64,000 bases of DNA from Methylobacteriaceae bacterium (GTDB lineage Bacteria > Pseudomonadota > Alphaproteobacteria > Rhizobiales > Beijerinckiaceae), in contig JACKJC010000002.1 of assembly GCA_020638195.1 (NCBI GenBank), positions 868,001 to 932,000 of the forward strand, read 5' to 3'. The translations under genes and the position numbers were made by a program. Below, in pieces: positions 26,135 to 35,347 of the stretch. The notes below the pieces were generated by a model. The model was not told the DNA's origin. It saw nothing but the letters and a program-made list of their open reading frames with translations, and did not search any database. Each line of letters begins with the position of its first letter. Position 1 is the first letter of the stretch.

Positions 26135-27385
26135 CTAGCGCGCCAGGGCGTGCGGCGGTGGCATGCCGGCGGAAATCCACCTGCGTCGCGCGGTTTCCAG
26201 GCCCCAGAGCGAGCCGAGCATCAGATAGACGAAGCGCCAGTGGTCGATGTCGATCTGGAAGGCCTGAAGGAAGAACATGAACAGCGCTGTCCAGACGATC
26301 TGGGCCTGATGCATGTAGGGCGACTGTTTCAGGCTTATGCGGAAGCCGACGAATGTCGTCATCGATACCAGGGTCAGGAACGCAAATCCGCCGAGCCAGC
26401 CGTAGGCGGAAAATGCTCCTATGTACGAATTATGCGGCTCGAGCTGGAACCAGAGGTTGAAGCGATAGGGGCCGAAGCCGTTGGGTCGGTCGAGCAGCAT
26501 CGGGATCGAGCGCATCTGGTTGCCGAAGCGACCGGTGACGCCGCTGTCGTAGTCCTGCTGCAACTTGGCGCGCTGCGTCAGCATCTCGCTGATCTGGTCG
26601 ATCGAGAGGGCGGCGACCAGCGCGACGGCCGCAACCGCGAGCACGGACACGAAGAGGATGACGATACGCCGCCTGAGACGTCGCTCCTTCGCCGTGACGA
26701 AGCAGAAGAAAGTGGTCAGGAGGGTGGCCACGATGGTGGCGCCCCACGAGCCGCGCGAGAAGGACAGGAAGATCGACAGCAGCAGCACGATCGCGCCGAG
26801 CAGGGCGAGGAGCGGGCGCTTCGCCTTTCCGAGCAGCAGCAGCTGTAGAAGATAGATGTAGCCGAAGATCGTGTAGGAGCCCATCACGTTGGGATCCTTG
26901 AACGGCCCCATCGCGCGACCCTCGGGGCTGAACCACTTGGCCGTGTCGGCGACGTCGAAATACCCGATGACGGCGAGGACGGCGGCGAACAGGCAGCTGA
27001 TCAGGTAGGCCTTGATGCAGATGTCGATGCGCTTGAGCGTATCCTCGGCGAAAAACAGCGCGAAGAAGATGCCACTGATGCCGAGATAGACCGAGTAGAA
27101 GACCCAGACCTTGGGCTCGGATTCATTGAAATAGGGGATGAGCGAAATGAAGCCGCCGACGTTGTAGACGAAAAGGACGGCGACGAGCGGCACGACGCTG
27201 CGATGGATCTTGAAGCCGCCGATGAACCAGACGGGCACGATCAAAAGCGACAGAAGATCGTAAGGCGCGGGCTCGATGAAGGTGAACGAGCCGAGCGAAA
27301 TGAAGACCCAGAGAAAGCCGTTCAGAAAGGTTCGGTAGGAAAGCGCCGGCCGACGAGCGGGCTGCATCGAAATGGTGTGCGACAT
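26135..27385 (-). CDS. Wzy/O-antigen-ligase-like membrane protein
   Basis: A 416-aa polytopic protein with about ten to twelve helices and a large periplasmic loop in the C-terminal half that contains NSYIGAFSAYGWLGG. This organisation matches the WaaL/Wzy superfamily that polymerises or ligates polysaccharide repeat units (Pfam Wzy_C-like). It faces the acyltransferase gene at 27508 divergently across a 122-base promoter region. Polymerisation of the exopolysaccharide of this locus is the likely role. Confidence 0.8.
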   Translation of the reverse strand: MSHTISMQPARRPALSYRTFLNGFLWVFISLGSFTFIEPAPYDLLSLLIVPVWFIGGFKIHRSVVPLVAVLFVYNVGGFISLIPYFNESEPKVWVFYSVYLGISGIFFALFFAEDTLKRIDICIKAYLISCLFAAVLAVIGYFDVADTAKWFSPEGRAMGPFKDPNVMGSYTIFGYIYLLQLLLLGKAKRPLLALLGAIVLLLSIFLSFSRGSWGATIVATLLTTFFCFVTAKERRLRRRIVILFVSVLAVAAVALVAALSIDQISEMLTQRAKLQQDYDSGVTGRFGNQMRSIPMLLDRPNGFGPYRFNLWFQLEPHNSYIGAFSAYGWLGGFAFLTLVSMTTFVGFRISLKQSPYMHQAQIVWTALFMFFLQAFQIDIDHWRFVYLMLGSLWGLETARRRWISAGMPPPHALAR

Positions 27386-27427
27386 ATCCGCTCCGGGCCG
27401 CGACGAGCCGTGCGGCAGGCTATCCGG

Positions 27428-27441
27428 GCATGGTTAACAAA
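27428..27441. promoter_or_regulatory. CtrA-like motif GCATGGTTAACAAA, copy 1
   Basis: In the divergent promoter between the Wzy-like and acyltransferase genes. On the minus strand it reads TTTGTTAACCATGC, containing TTAACCAT, a known half-site of the alphaproteobacterial cell-cycle regulator CtrA. The same 14 bases occur at 33104-33117 upstream of wza. Confidence 0.45.
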
Positions 27442-27507
27442 GCCGCAATGCGCGCACACAACGGCTTGTTAGGCGATTGCTGCGAAGGTTTCCGCGGGAG
27501 GCGCAAC

Positions 27508-28527
27508 ATGAGCGCGCAACGGCAAGTCTGGCAGGATCGCGCAAAGGGGATCGGCATCGCGCTCGTCGTGTTCGGACACGTGATACGCGGACTGACCGGC
27601 GCGCATATCGCGCCCGAGAGCGCCGCGATCCAGACGATCGACTACACGCTCTACCTGTTCCATATGCCGTTGTTCTTCCTGCTGGCCGGGCTGAATGTCG
27701 AGCGTAGCGCGCGCAAGGGCGCCGCGCCCTTTCTGCGAGACAAGCTGCACACGATCGTCTGGCCCTATTTCTTCTGGTCGATCGCGCAAGGGCTTGTGCT
27801 TGTGCGCATGTCGGGCAATCTCAACATTCCCGTGACCTATGGCGATCTCGCGCGCATCCTCTGGGCGCCGATCTCGCAGTTCTGGTTCCTCTACGCGCTG
27901 ATGGTCTGCCATCTCGTCTATGTCGCGCTCGGGGGGCGCCAGAGGCTGCTTGCGCCCATTGCCGTGATCGGCTTCGCGCTCAGTCCGTTCGCACCATTCC
28001 TGCCCGCCAAAATCCTGTTCAATCTTGGGTTCTACGTTGTGGGATTGCTCGTCGCGCCTGTTCTGGCGGACTGGCTGGAACGCAGGGCGTCTGCGACGAT
28101 GCTGGCGTTGGTCGCCTTTGCTTTCGCAGTGCTGACCTTCGCGGGGGTGCGATCGGGGCTCGCGTTCGACAATCCGTTGAGCTTGCCTGCGGCGATCGCC
28201 GGTATCGGGCTCACGCTCATCATTGCGAAAATGCTCGCCGGCGTTGCGGGCAAGGTCGCGGAAACCGTCGGCCGGATGTCGATGACGATCTACATCCTGC
28301 ATCTGTTCGCTGCTGGCGGCGCCCGCGTCCTGATGCAGAAGATCGGCGTCGCGCCCAATGTCGCGCTCTATGCGACAGTCATCACCTTCATCGGGATTGC
28401 CGCGCCGATGGTCGCACATATCGCCTTTGAACGTCTGGGACTTCTCGCCTGGCTAGGCCTCGCGGCGCCGAAGCGCGCGCCCGTTCGCCCATCGTCCGCC
28501 GGCGTCGTCGTCAGCGCGCGGTCGTGA
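27508..28527 (+). CDS. Acyltransferase-3 family membrane protein
   Basis: A 339-aa integral membrane O-acyltransferase (Acyl_transf_3, ExoZ/NodX-like). The first helix contains the family histidine in GIALVVFGHVIRG, and HMPLFFLLAGLN follows. About ten helices span the protein. It probably acetylates or succinylates the polysaccharide on the periplasmic side using acyl-CoA. ATG 27508 is preceded by GGGAGGCG; the earlier in-frame ATG at 27430 lies in the promoter motif. The gene overlaps the convergent next gene by 17 bases at the 3' end. Confidence 0.85.
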   Translation: MSAQRQVWQDRAKGIGIALVVFGHVIRGLTGAHIAPESAAIQTIDYTLYLFHMPLFFLLAGLNVERSARKGAAPFLRDKLHTIVWPYFFWSIAQGLVLVRMSGNLNIPVTYGDLARILWAPISQFWFLYALMVCHLVYVALGGRQRLLAPIAVIGFALSPFAPFLPAKILFNLGFYVVGLLVAPVLADWLERRASATMLALVAFAFAVLTFAGVRSGLAFDNPLSLPAAIAGIGLTLIIAKMLAGVAGKVAETVGRMSMTIYILHLFAAGGARVLMQKIGVAPNVALYATVITFIGIAAPMVAHIAFERLGLLAWLGLAAPKRAPVRPSSAGVVVSARS

Positions 28528-29695
28528 CCCTCAGTCGCTGACGCATCAACACACGCTCGGCGCCGGGAATGCAGCCGTAGTTCTTCACGCGCGTGTAGAA
28601 CAGGGACGGCGCATCGCCGGCATTGTCGAAATTGCGGCCTTCCGCATTCTCATCGAGAATCGAGGGATAGGCGAGAACCGTCCCGTCCTTGTTGCTCTCA
28701 CCCGCGCCGCAGGGCTGATGCATGGTCGGCGTCGCCGCGAGCAGGGCGGGCAGGCTCCAGTCGATCAGGTCGCGCGAGGTCGAATAGTAGAAGCCCGAGG
28801 TCGGGAACTTGCCCTCGATGCGCGGCGCTTCCCACAGCGCGATCCAGTTTCCGCTCGAGCGATGGCGCACCACCGCGCCTACAGGGAAGCCGAAGGGTTC
28901 GAGCGGCTTGCAGACCGCTTGATCGTAGGCCTTTGCCTGCGCATAGGGATCGCGCCAGCGCACGGTGAATTTTTGGCCATCGAATCCGCGCCAGCCGGCC
29001 GAATCCAGGGGATCGCGATTGCGGATCAGGCACGCGCCGTAGTGCTGGCCCTCCCATCCCGTCGTCGAGATGAAGGCATAGACATAGCCGTCCTTGCCCA
29101 CCATGTTCGAGGGGCTGAAGAAGCCGCGATGACGGCCCTGTCCGACATCCTGCCGGAACGGCGCGGCGGCGACGACCAGAGGTTTCGACGGTTTGAAATT
29201 CGCGCCGCCGTCGTCGGAGCGAAACGACAGGACCGTGTTCCACCAGCATTGCAGGTCGCTTTTGAAGAGACAGCGGCCGGGATGATGATCGGCGTGGTAC
29301 TCGTCGTGGATCAGGGCGGCGACGCGCTTGCCGTCGCGCGTCCAAGTCGAGGTCAGGTAGCGGCGGCCGTCGTAGGTCGCGGGATCGGGATTTTGCGTCG
29401 AATGCAGCGACACATGACAGTCGATCTTCAGATGCGCGAAGTCTGGCCCACGCAGGGGCCGCGCCTCGAAATGCAGCGCGAACATGACGATCGAGCCGTC
29501 GGCGGCGCGAAAGGCGCGCGGGTTGACGTCAGGCATGTCGACGGGCGCGCATCGATCGGTGGCGGCGTCGAAGACCTTTTCGGCGCGACCGTCGATGGTG
29601 AGTTTCAGGGCGGGCAGGGATTGCGCGCGCACGGGCATTGCGGAGGAGAGAAGCGCGAGGGCGACAGCCGCCGCCCGTCGCGCCTCAATACGCAT
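28511..29695 (-). CDS. Secreted beta-propeller-like protein of unknown function
   Basis: A 394-aa exported protein. The signal peptide covers residues 1-24 (ALALLSSAMPVRAQS). The mature part has repeated aromatic/Asp-rich strands such as TWTRDGKRVAALIHDEYH, SFRSDDGGANF, YSTSRDLIDW and YPSILDE, the pattern of sialidase-like or GH43-like five-bladed propellers (Asp-box SxDxGxxW variant in SDDGGANF). I cannot name a family. Encoded in the polysaccharide locus, just upstream (in transcription, downstream) of the phosphoglycosyltransferase with an 11-base overlap, it may bind or trim the polymer. Five or more cysteines suggest disulfides. Confidence 0.65.
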   Translation of the reverse strand: MRIEARRAAAVALALLSSAMPVRAQSLPALKLTIDGRAEKVFDAATDRCAPVDMPDVNPRAFRAADGSIVMFALHFEARPLRGPDFAHLKIDCHVSLHSTQNPDPATYDGRRYLTSTWTRDGKRVAALIHDEYHADHHPGRCLFKSDLQCWWNTVLSFRSDDGGANFKPSKPLVVAAAPFRQDVGQGRHRGFFSPSNMVGKDGYVYAFISTTGWEGQHYGACLIRNRDPLDSAGWRGFDGQKFTVRWRDPYAQAKAYDQAVCKPLEPFGFPVGAVVRHRSSGNWIALWEAPRIEGKFPTSGFYYSTSRDLIDWSLPALLAATPTMHQPCGAGESNKDGTVLAYPSILDENAEGRNFDNAGDAPSLFYTRVKNYGCIPGAERVLMRQRLRVTTAR

Positions 29696-31232
29696 TTTCC
29701 GCCTTGATCAGCGCGAACGGCGTCGCGGCGAGAATGTAGATGTCGAGCAGCAGCGACCAGTTCTCGATGTAATAGAGGTCGCATTCGACACGCTTCTGGA
29801 TCTTCTCCTCCGTGTCGGTCTCGCCGCGCCAGCCGTTGATCTGCGCCCAGCCGGTGATGCCCGGCTTGACGCGGTGGCGCGCGAAATAGCCGTCGACCAC
29901 GACTTCGTAGGGGTGCTCGGCGGCCGTGGCGTAGACGGCGTGCGGGCGCGGACCGACGAGCGAGAGATTGCCCTTCACGACGACGTTGAAGAGCTGCGGC
30001 AGTTCGTCGAGCGAGGTCTTGCGGATGAAGCGGCCGACGCGCGTCACGCGCGGATCGCCACGCGTCACCTGCTTGGCTGCGGTATGGTCGAGTTGGTCGA
30101 CATACATCGAGCGGAACTTGAAGACCTCGATTTCCTCGTTGTTGAAGCCGTGCCGCTTCTGGCGGAAGAGGACGGGTCCCTTGGAATCGAGTTTCACCGC
30201 GAGCGCGATCAGGCCCATCAGCGGCAGGAGCAGGACGAGCAGAAGCGCGCCGACGACACGGTCGAAGGCCGTCTTGACGACCACGTTCCAGTCGGTGATC
30301 GGCTTGTCGAAGACGTCGAGCACCGGCACCGTGCCGATCCACGAATAGGAGCGCGGGCGGAACCGCAGCTTGTTGGCGTGGGCGGCCAGGCGAATGTCGA
30401 TCGGCAGCACCCAGAGCTTGCGCAGCATCTGGAGGATGCGTTCTTCCGCCGTGATCGGCAGGGTGAAAATGATGAGATCGATGCGCGTGCGGCGCGCGAA
30501 TTCCACGAGATCGTCGACCGCGCCGAGTTTCGGGAAGCCGATCACGACATCGGGCGAACGATCGTCGGCGCGGTCGTCGAACACGCCGCAGATGCGCAGA
30601 TCGGTGTGACGCTGGGCGGCGAGCTCGCGCAGCACCTCTTCGCCCGTCGGCCCGCCGCCGACGATGACGGTGCGGCGCTCGAGACTGCCGCGCGCGGTCA
30701 TGCGGCGCACGACGACCGACAGGACGAGACGCCCCGTCAGCAGCAGCGCGAAGCCGCCGAGGAACCACGACATCAGCCAGACGCGTGAATAGGCGAGGTC
30801 GTGCTTGAGGAAGAAGATGGCGGCGAGCGCCAGGAGGAATGCGAAGGACCACCCGCCCGCAACCCGCAACATCGCATAGGCGGGATCGCGGAACGCGGAG
30901 ACGTTGTTGACGTCGAGCGCCTGGAACGCAGCGAGCGCGACGAAGGAAATCGAGGCGATGGCGACGGTGATTTCGAAGGACCAGTCGTAGCCGAGATAGG
31001 CGGCATGAGCGGCAAAGCCTGCGCCGGCCATGGCGACGAATTCGAAGAGGCGGACGAGCCCTGTCAGAACCGCCGCCGAATAGGCTGGCCTGGGGCTGAG
31101 GCCTGCCAGCGATTCGGCGAGCGCGACGCGCCTCAGGGCCTCCTGTCGACCCGGCGGCTCATGGTCGACTTGGCTGGAGCCGTGCTCCTGCGGCGTTGGT
31201 TGCGGGTGATGGTCCGTGGCGAAGGCCGACAT
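29685..31232 (-). CDS. Undecaprenyl-phosphate sugar phosphotransferase (WcaJ-like)
   Basis: A 515-aa polyisoprenyl-phosphate hexose-1-phosphate transferase that starts repeat-unit synthesis. Four or five N-terminal helices precede a CoA-binding-like domain (VIVGGGPTGEEVLREL) and the catalytic C-terminal bacterial sugar transferase domain: a re-entrant hydrophobic helix near residue 320, FRQKRHGFN, KFRSMYVD, TSLDELPQLFNV, GNLSLVGPRPH and KPGITGWAQING. These are the Wca J/ExoY signatures with the DE and catalytic Asp-Glu pair present. ATG 31232 is used. It is 10 bases downstream of the GT4 gene on the same strand. Confidence 0.93.
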   Translation of the reverse strand: MSAFATDHHPQPTPQEHGSSQVDHEPPGRQEALRRVALAESLAGLSPRPAYSAAVLTGLVRLFEFVAMAGAGFAAHAAYLGYDWSFEITVAIASISFVALAAFQALDVNNVSAFRDPAYAMLRVAGGWSFAFLLALAAIFFLKHDLAYSRVWLMSWFLGGFALLLTGRLVLSVVVRRMTARGSLERRTVIVGGGPTGEEVLRELAAQRHTDLRICGVFDDRADDRSPDVVIGFPKLGAVDDLVEFARRTRIDLIIFTLPITAEERILQMLRKLWVLPIDIRLAAHANKLRFRPRSYSWIGTVPVLDVFDKPITDWNVVVKTAFDRVVGALLLVLLLPLMGLIALAVKLDSKGPVLFRQKRHGFNNEEIEVFKFRSMYVDQLDHTAAKQVTRGDPRVTRVGRFIRKTSLDELPQLFNVVVKGNLSLVGPRPHAVYATAAEHPYEVVVDGYFARHRVKPGITGWAQINGWRGETDTEEKIQKRVECDLYYIENWSLLLDIYILAATPFALIKAENAY

Positions 31233-31242
31233 GCGAGGCGCC

Positions 31243-32439
31243 TTACTCGGCGGCCTGACGATAGGCGGCGGCCTCGGCGGCGGTCGGCGAGCCCTTGCGC
31301 GCCAAGGCCTCGCGGTAACCGTCGAGCACGCCCTCCACCATGTTGGCGAGCGTGAATTTCGCGCCGACGAAGGCCGCGAGTTTGCGCGCGGCGACCACGT
31401 TGGCGTCGCGCGTGCCGTTGAGTTTGCCGGCGACGGCTTCAGCGAGCGTGAGTGGCCGATCACAGCGGATCAGTTCGGTTGCGTAGGGGCCGAAGATCTC
31501 GGGAATGCCGCCGACGTCCGTCGCGACCATGGGAATGCAGGCGCCTGCCGCTTCCAGCACGACATAGGGCAGGGATTCGGCGCGACTCGGCACGACGAGC
31601 ACGTGGCCGAGGCGGAAGGCCTCACGCGCCGGCATGGCGCCGGCGAAACGCACCGAGTCGGAAAAGCCGACCTCGGCGGCGTGCTCCTGAAGGCGCTCGC
31701 GGTCGGGACCGGAGCCGACGAGCACGAGCGAGGGGCGCCGACCGATCATGCGTTCGATCATCGGCAGCGAATCGATCAGCGTGTCGATGCCTTTGGCCGA
31801 CCGCAACTCGCCAATGTAAAAAAGGTCCGCCGCGTCGGGCGCGGGCTCGACCGGGATCAGTTCCGCAGGGCTCACGCCGTTCACGATCACGCGCTGGATC
31901 GCGTCTGTCTTGCCGACGAACTGCTGATAGCGGCGGCCGATATAGGCGCTTTCGAACAGCAGAAGGTCGGTCGTGCGCGCAAGAATGGTTTCGGCCGCCA
32001 TGTAGCCGGTGTGCGCGAGCGTGCCGGGTTTGTAGTTGAACGAGCCGCCATGCGGCGTATAGGCGCGTACAGGCGACTGATCGAAGGTCCAGAAGCCCGG
32101 CAGGCGCGCATAGGCGCCGCCCTTGGCGCCGTGGCCGTGCACGACATCGGGCTTGAGATCCGACAGGCGGCGCGAAATACGCATGAGCGCGGGAATGTCG
32201 GTGGCGTGGGGCAGACGGTGCATCGGGGCCCGCATCACGCCGAGCGCGAGATGTGGCGCGAGGTCGCCGAGGATCTCGTCGGCGCGCGCGCCGCCCGTGC
32301 TGGAATCGACGATGAGCCCGACGCGATGGCCGCGTTCGATCTGCTCGCGCGTGAGATCGACCACATGCCGAAACAGGCCGCCGAGAGGCGCCCGCAGGAC
32401 ATGGACGATCTTGAGGCTCGTCGATGTGGAAATGGACAT
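31243..32439 (-). CDS. Family 4 glycosyltransferase
   Basis: A 398-aa cytoplasmic GT-B glycosyltransferase. The N-terminal domain starts IVHVLRAPLGGLFRHVVDL with the acceptor-site GGLFRH loop; DVVHGHGAKGG follows. The C-terminal donor domain has LVGSGPDRERL, VVPSRAESLPYVVLEA with the nucleotide-sugar-binding ExxxxxxxE arrangement, and VGGIPEI. It adds a sugar to the lipid-linked intermediate of the exopolysaccharide. It is first in a three-gene minus-strand run (GT4, phosphoglycosyltransferase, propeller protein), about 50 bases downstream of wza. Confidence 0.92.
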   Translation of the reverse strand: MSISTSTSLKIVHVLRAPLGGLFRHVVDLTREQIERGHRVGLIVDSSTGGARADEILGDLAPHLALGVMRAPMHRLPHATDIPALMRISRRLSDLKPDVVHGHGAKGGAYARLPGFWTFDQSPVRAYTPHGGSFNYKPGTLAHTGYMAAETILARTTDLLLFESAYIGRRYQQFVGKTDAIQRVIVNGVSPAELIPVEPAPDAADLFYIGELRSAKGIDTLIDSLPMIERMIGRRPSLVLVGSGPDRERLQEHAAEVGFSDSVRFAGAMPAREAFRLGHVLVVPSRAESLPYVVLEAAGACIPMVATDVGGIPEIFGPYATELIRCDRPLTLAEAVAGKLNGTRDANVVAARKLAAFVGAKFTLANMVEGVLDGYREALARKGSPTAAEAAAYRQAAE

Positions 32440-32488
32440 GAAAACCTGGCCTCGTTACCCGCGTTACAGGCCAGTGAACGTCAAAAGT

Positions 32489-33046
32489 TCAAAAGAACCG
32501 TTCACGAATCTGAATCGTGTCGCCAGGCTGGACGGGATAGGTCATGTCGACGTCGCCTATAACCTGACGGCCGTCGATCACGCGGGTCATGCGGGCCCAG
32601 GACTGCGCCGCTCGCGGCGTGTAGCCGCCGGCGATGGCGACGGCCGTCTGGACAGTCATGCCGTTGACATAAGGATATTGGCCCGCGTTGGTGACTTCGC
32701 CCAGGATGAAGAAGGGGCGGTAGGCCTCGACCTCGCAGGACACGCGCGGTTCTCGCAAAAAACCCGAGCGCAGGCGGGATTCGACGGCGCGCTGGATCTG
32801 CTCCGTCGTCATGCCGTTGACCGGCACCAGGCCGATGAGCGGCATGGAAATCTGCCCGCTGGCGTCTACCGAATAGGAGTTGGACAGCGAATCCTGCCCG
32901 AAGACGATGATGCGAAGACGGTCGCCGGAGCCCACGGCATAGGGGTGCTCGGCGACAGCCGCCAGCTCGCCCTGATAGGGGCGGGTGGCGCAGCCGCTGG
33001 CGAGAGTCGCCAGGATCACACTGAGGGCAGCCGCCATACGACGCAT
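32489..33046 (-). CDS. Wza/GumB-type polysaccharide export lipoprotein
   Basis: A 185-aa outer-membrane export protein. A lipoprotein signal with lipobox LASGC (Cys at about residue 19) is followed by a Poly_export domain (AVGSGDRLRIIVFGQDSLS) and an SLBB domain (FILGEVTNAGQYPYVNGMTV). It is short compared with E. coli Wza (about 380 aa) and corresponds to the ExoF/GumB-like short form. It is divergently transcribed from the Wzz/GumC gene, with which it would form the export channel. Confidence 0.92.
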   Translation of the reverse strand: MRRMAAALSVILATLASGCATRPYQGELAAVAEHPYAVGSGDRLRIIVFGQDSLSNSYSVDASGQISMPLIGLVPVNGMTTEQIQRAVESRLRSGFLREPRVSCEVEAYRPFFILGEVTNAGQYPYVNGMTVQTAVAIAGGYTPRAAQSWARMTRVIDGRQVIGDVDMTYPVQPGDTIQIRERFF

Positions 33047-33103
33047 CTGGTCACCGTTTTCTTCGCTTCGACGCTGCGTGAAACGCCCGATCTATTTATG
33101 CCC

Positions 33104-33117
33104 GCATGGTTAACAAA
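33104..33117. promoter_or_regulatory. CtrA-like motif GCATGGTTAACAAA, copy 2
   Basis: An exact copy of the motif at 27428-27441, 58 bases upstream of the wza start in the wza/wzz divergent promoter. On the minus strand it contains TTAACCAT. A further site TTAACGCCCCCTCAACC (TTAA-N7-TCAA) lies about 20 bases downstream on the plus strand, one base off the full CtrA consensus TTAA-N7-TTAA. Confidence 0.45.
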
Positions 33118-33192
33118 CACTGACGGAAGACGATTAACGCCCCCTCAACCATAAGAGGATTAAATCGCGCCAGAGACAGGTTGGAGTAGGGC

Positions 33193-35292
33193 ATGCGCGT
33201 CGAGTCGCCAGCACAGGGCCAGGGGCCGCACCGGACCACGGACGATGCCGAGATCGATCTCGGCGGAATCGGGCACGCGCTCTGGGCGAACCGCAAATGG
33301 GTGGCGGGCGCGGCTATCGTAGCGCTGTGCGCCTCCACGGCCTTCGTCAATATCGTGAAGCCGCGCTACACGGCGGAAACCCGCGTGCTGCTCGAGCTGC
33401 AGTCCAGCTTCATGCCGGGCGAGGATTCCAAAACCGAATCGGCGGGGACGCTCGATCCGGAAGCCGTCGGCAGCCAGATCCAGCTCGTCACCTCGCGCGA
33501 TGTCGCGCGTCGCGCGATCAAGCAGATCGGCCTGCTCGGCAATTCCGAATTCGATCCGATGTCGAGCGGCATGGGCGCGCTGTCGCGCATCCTGGTGTTG
33601 CTCGGCCTCAAGCGCGATCCTTCGCAGATGTCGCCGGAAGACCGCGTCTTCGAAAACTATTACGAGAAGCTGCAGGTCTTCTCGCCGACCAAGACGCGCG
33701 TTCTGAATATCGAATTCTCTTCGCGCGACCCCGATCTCGCGGCGAAGGCCGCCAACTCGATCGCCGGCATCTATCTCGACTTCCAGCAGGACGCCAAGCG
33801 CGCCAACGCGCGTTCAGCGGCGGCTTCGCTCGGGACTATCGTTGCGGATCTGAAGACCAAGGTCGCCGCGGCCGAATCGAAGGTCGAGGATTTTCGCGCC
33901 CAGACCGGGCTGCTCGTCGGCACCAACAATACGACGATCACCGCCCAGCAGCTGGGCGAAGTGAATACCGAACTCGCCCGCGCCCGCACCTCGCAGGCGG
34001 ACGCGCAGGCGAAGGCGAAATTGATCCGCGAAATGTTGCGGCAGGGTCGCGTCAGCGAAATTCCCGACGTCGCCAACAACGATCTCGTGCGCCGCATCTC
34101 CGAACAGCGCGTGACGCTGAAGGCGCAGCTGGCTCTCGAATCGCGCACATTGCTGCCGGGCCATCCGCGCATCAAGGAACTGACGGCGCAGCTCGCCGAT
34201 CTCGACAGCGAAATGCGCGCAGCCGCCGACAAGGCCGCGCGCACGCTCGACAATGACGCCAAGATCGCCGGCCAGCGCTTTCAGAATCTTCAGGCTTCGC
34301 TCGACCAGCAGAAAAAGGTCGTGGGCTCGATGAGCGCGGAAGAGGTCAAGCTGCGCGAACTCGAGCGCACGTCCAAGGCGCTCAAGGACGATCTGGAAGC
34401 GGCCACCACCAAGTACCAGCAGGCGCTGGCGCGCGAGAATTCGAAGTCGACGCCCGCCGACGCGCGCATCATCTCGCGCGCGATCGCACCGCAGATCCCG
34501 TCCTTCCCGAAGAAGCTCCCGATCATCGGCTTTTCGACGCTCGGGGCGCTCTTCCTGTCGATCGCCTTCGTGGTCGCGCGGGAGCTGCTGAAGGAAGGCC
34601 CGGCGCCGCGCCGTATGCCCGCGCCCGCGTCTGTGGACCCCGTCGAAGCGCCGGCAAACGAAGGTTTCGAGCGCGTGGATGGCGAGCGGAGCGGCGTCGA
34701 ACGACGCACGATCGTCGCCGCCGAAGCTCCTCCAGCCGCGTTGCTTGGCGCCTCGCAGGCTTTCGCTCAGGCCGCGTTCGACGCCGCGGACGGCGCGCCG
34801 ACGCTGGCGCTGTCGGTCTGCGAAGGCGACAGCGACGATGGTTTCGCCCTGGCTTCCGCCCGCGCGCTGGCGCGTCGCGGCCGCACGATTCTCGTCGCGC
34901 TCGACGAGGCCGCGCGTATGGCGCAGACGGGCGGCCCCGGCCTCGCCGAACTGCTCACGGGCCGCGCGAGCTTCGACGAGACGATCCATCGCGATCAGAT
35001 TTCGCGCCTGCACGTGCTGGGCGCCGGCCAGGGCGCACGCGGCGGCGCGGATGCGCTGCTGTCGGCGCTCGACGCTTTGCTGGAAGCCTATGACTTCGTC
35101 GTCGTCGCCGCGTCCTCCGCGCTCGATATCGACGACGCCTATGCCTTGTCGCAGCTCGCGCGCTCTTGCGCCGCCTATGGCAGCGAGCCTTATTCGACGG
35201 CCTCGCTCGCGGACGCGCTCGAAAAGCATGGCCTGCCGCGCCCGGCCATCGTCGGCGTCGAAGACGCGCGCCTCGGCCAGACCGCCGCTTAA
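33193..35292 (+). CDS. Wzz/GumC-like chain-length protein with degenerate kinase-like domain
   Basis: A 699-aa inner-membrane polysaccharide co-polymerase. It has a first transmembrane helix near residue 45, a periplasmic Wzz domain with long coiled coils (residues 190-420), a second helix near 450 (IIGFSTLGALFLSIAFVV) and a cytoplasmic C-terminal domain. The latter aligns with BY-kinases but the Walker A is lost: the expected GxGKS/T loop reads SVCEGDSDDGFALAS. Walker A' is ILVALDE and Walker B is VVVAASSALD. There is no C-terminal tyrosine cluster. It therefore should not autophosphorylate. The ribosome site is GGAGTAGGGC. It is divergent from wza. Confidence 0.9.
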   Translation: MRVESPAQGQGPHRTTDDAEIDLGGIGHALWANRKWVAGAAIVALCASTAFVNIVKPRYTAETRVLLELQSSFMPGEDSKTESAGTLDPEAVGSQIQLVTSRDVARRAIKQIGLLGNSEFDPMSSGMGALSRILVLLGLKRDPSQMSPEDRVFENYYEKLQVFSPTKTRVLNIEFSSRDPDLAAKAANSIAGIYLDFQQDAKRANARSAAASLGTIVADLKTKVAAAESKVEDFRAQTGLLVGTNNTTITAQQLGEVNTELARARTSQADAQAKAKLIREMLRQGRVSEIPDVANNDLVRRISEQRVTLKAQLALESRTLLPGHPRIKELTAQLADLDSEMRAAADKAARTLDNDAKIAGQRFQNLQASLDQQKKVVGSMSAEEVKLRELERTSKALKDDLEAATTKYQQALARENSKSTPADARIISRAIAPQIPSFPKKLPIIGFSTLGALFLSIAFVVARELLKEGPAPRRMPAPASVDPVEAPANEGFERVDGERSGVERRTIVAAEAPPAALLGASQAFAQAAFDAADGAPTLALSVCEGDSDDGFALASARALARRGRTILVALDEAARMAQTGGPGLAELLTGRASFDETIHRDQISRLHVLGAGQGARGGADALLSALDALLEAYDFVVVAASSALDIDDAYALSQLARSCAAYGSEPYSTASLADALEKHGLPRPAIVGVEDARLGQTAA

Positions 35293-35347
35293 GTCTTCGC
35301 GCAACGATTCCGATATCGCGCTCAAATCCCTGAGGCTGAATCGTTTT

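Noticed and set aside
35293..35347. Terminator between the Wzz gene and the CelD-like gene
   Set aside because: A T-run at about 35344 lacks a convincing stem next to it.
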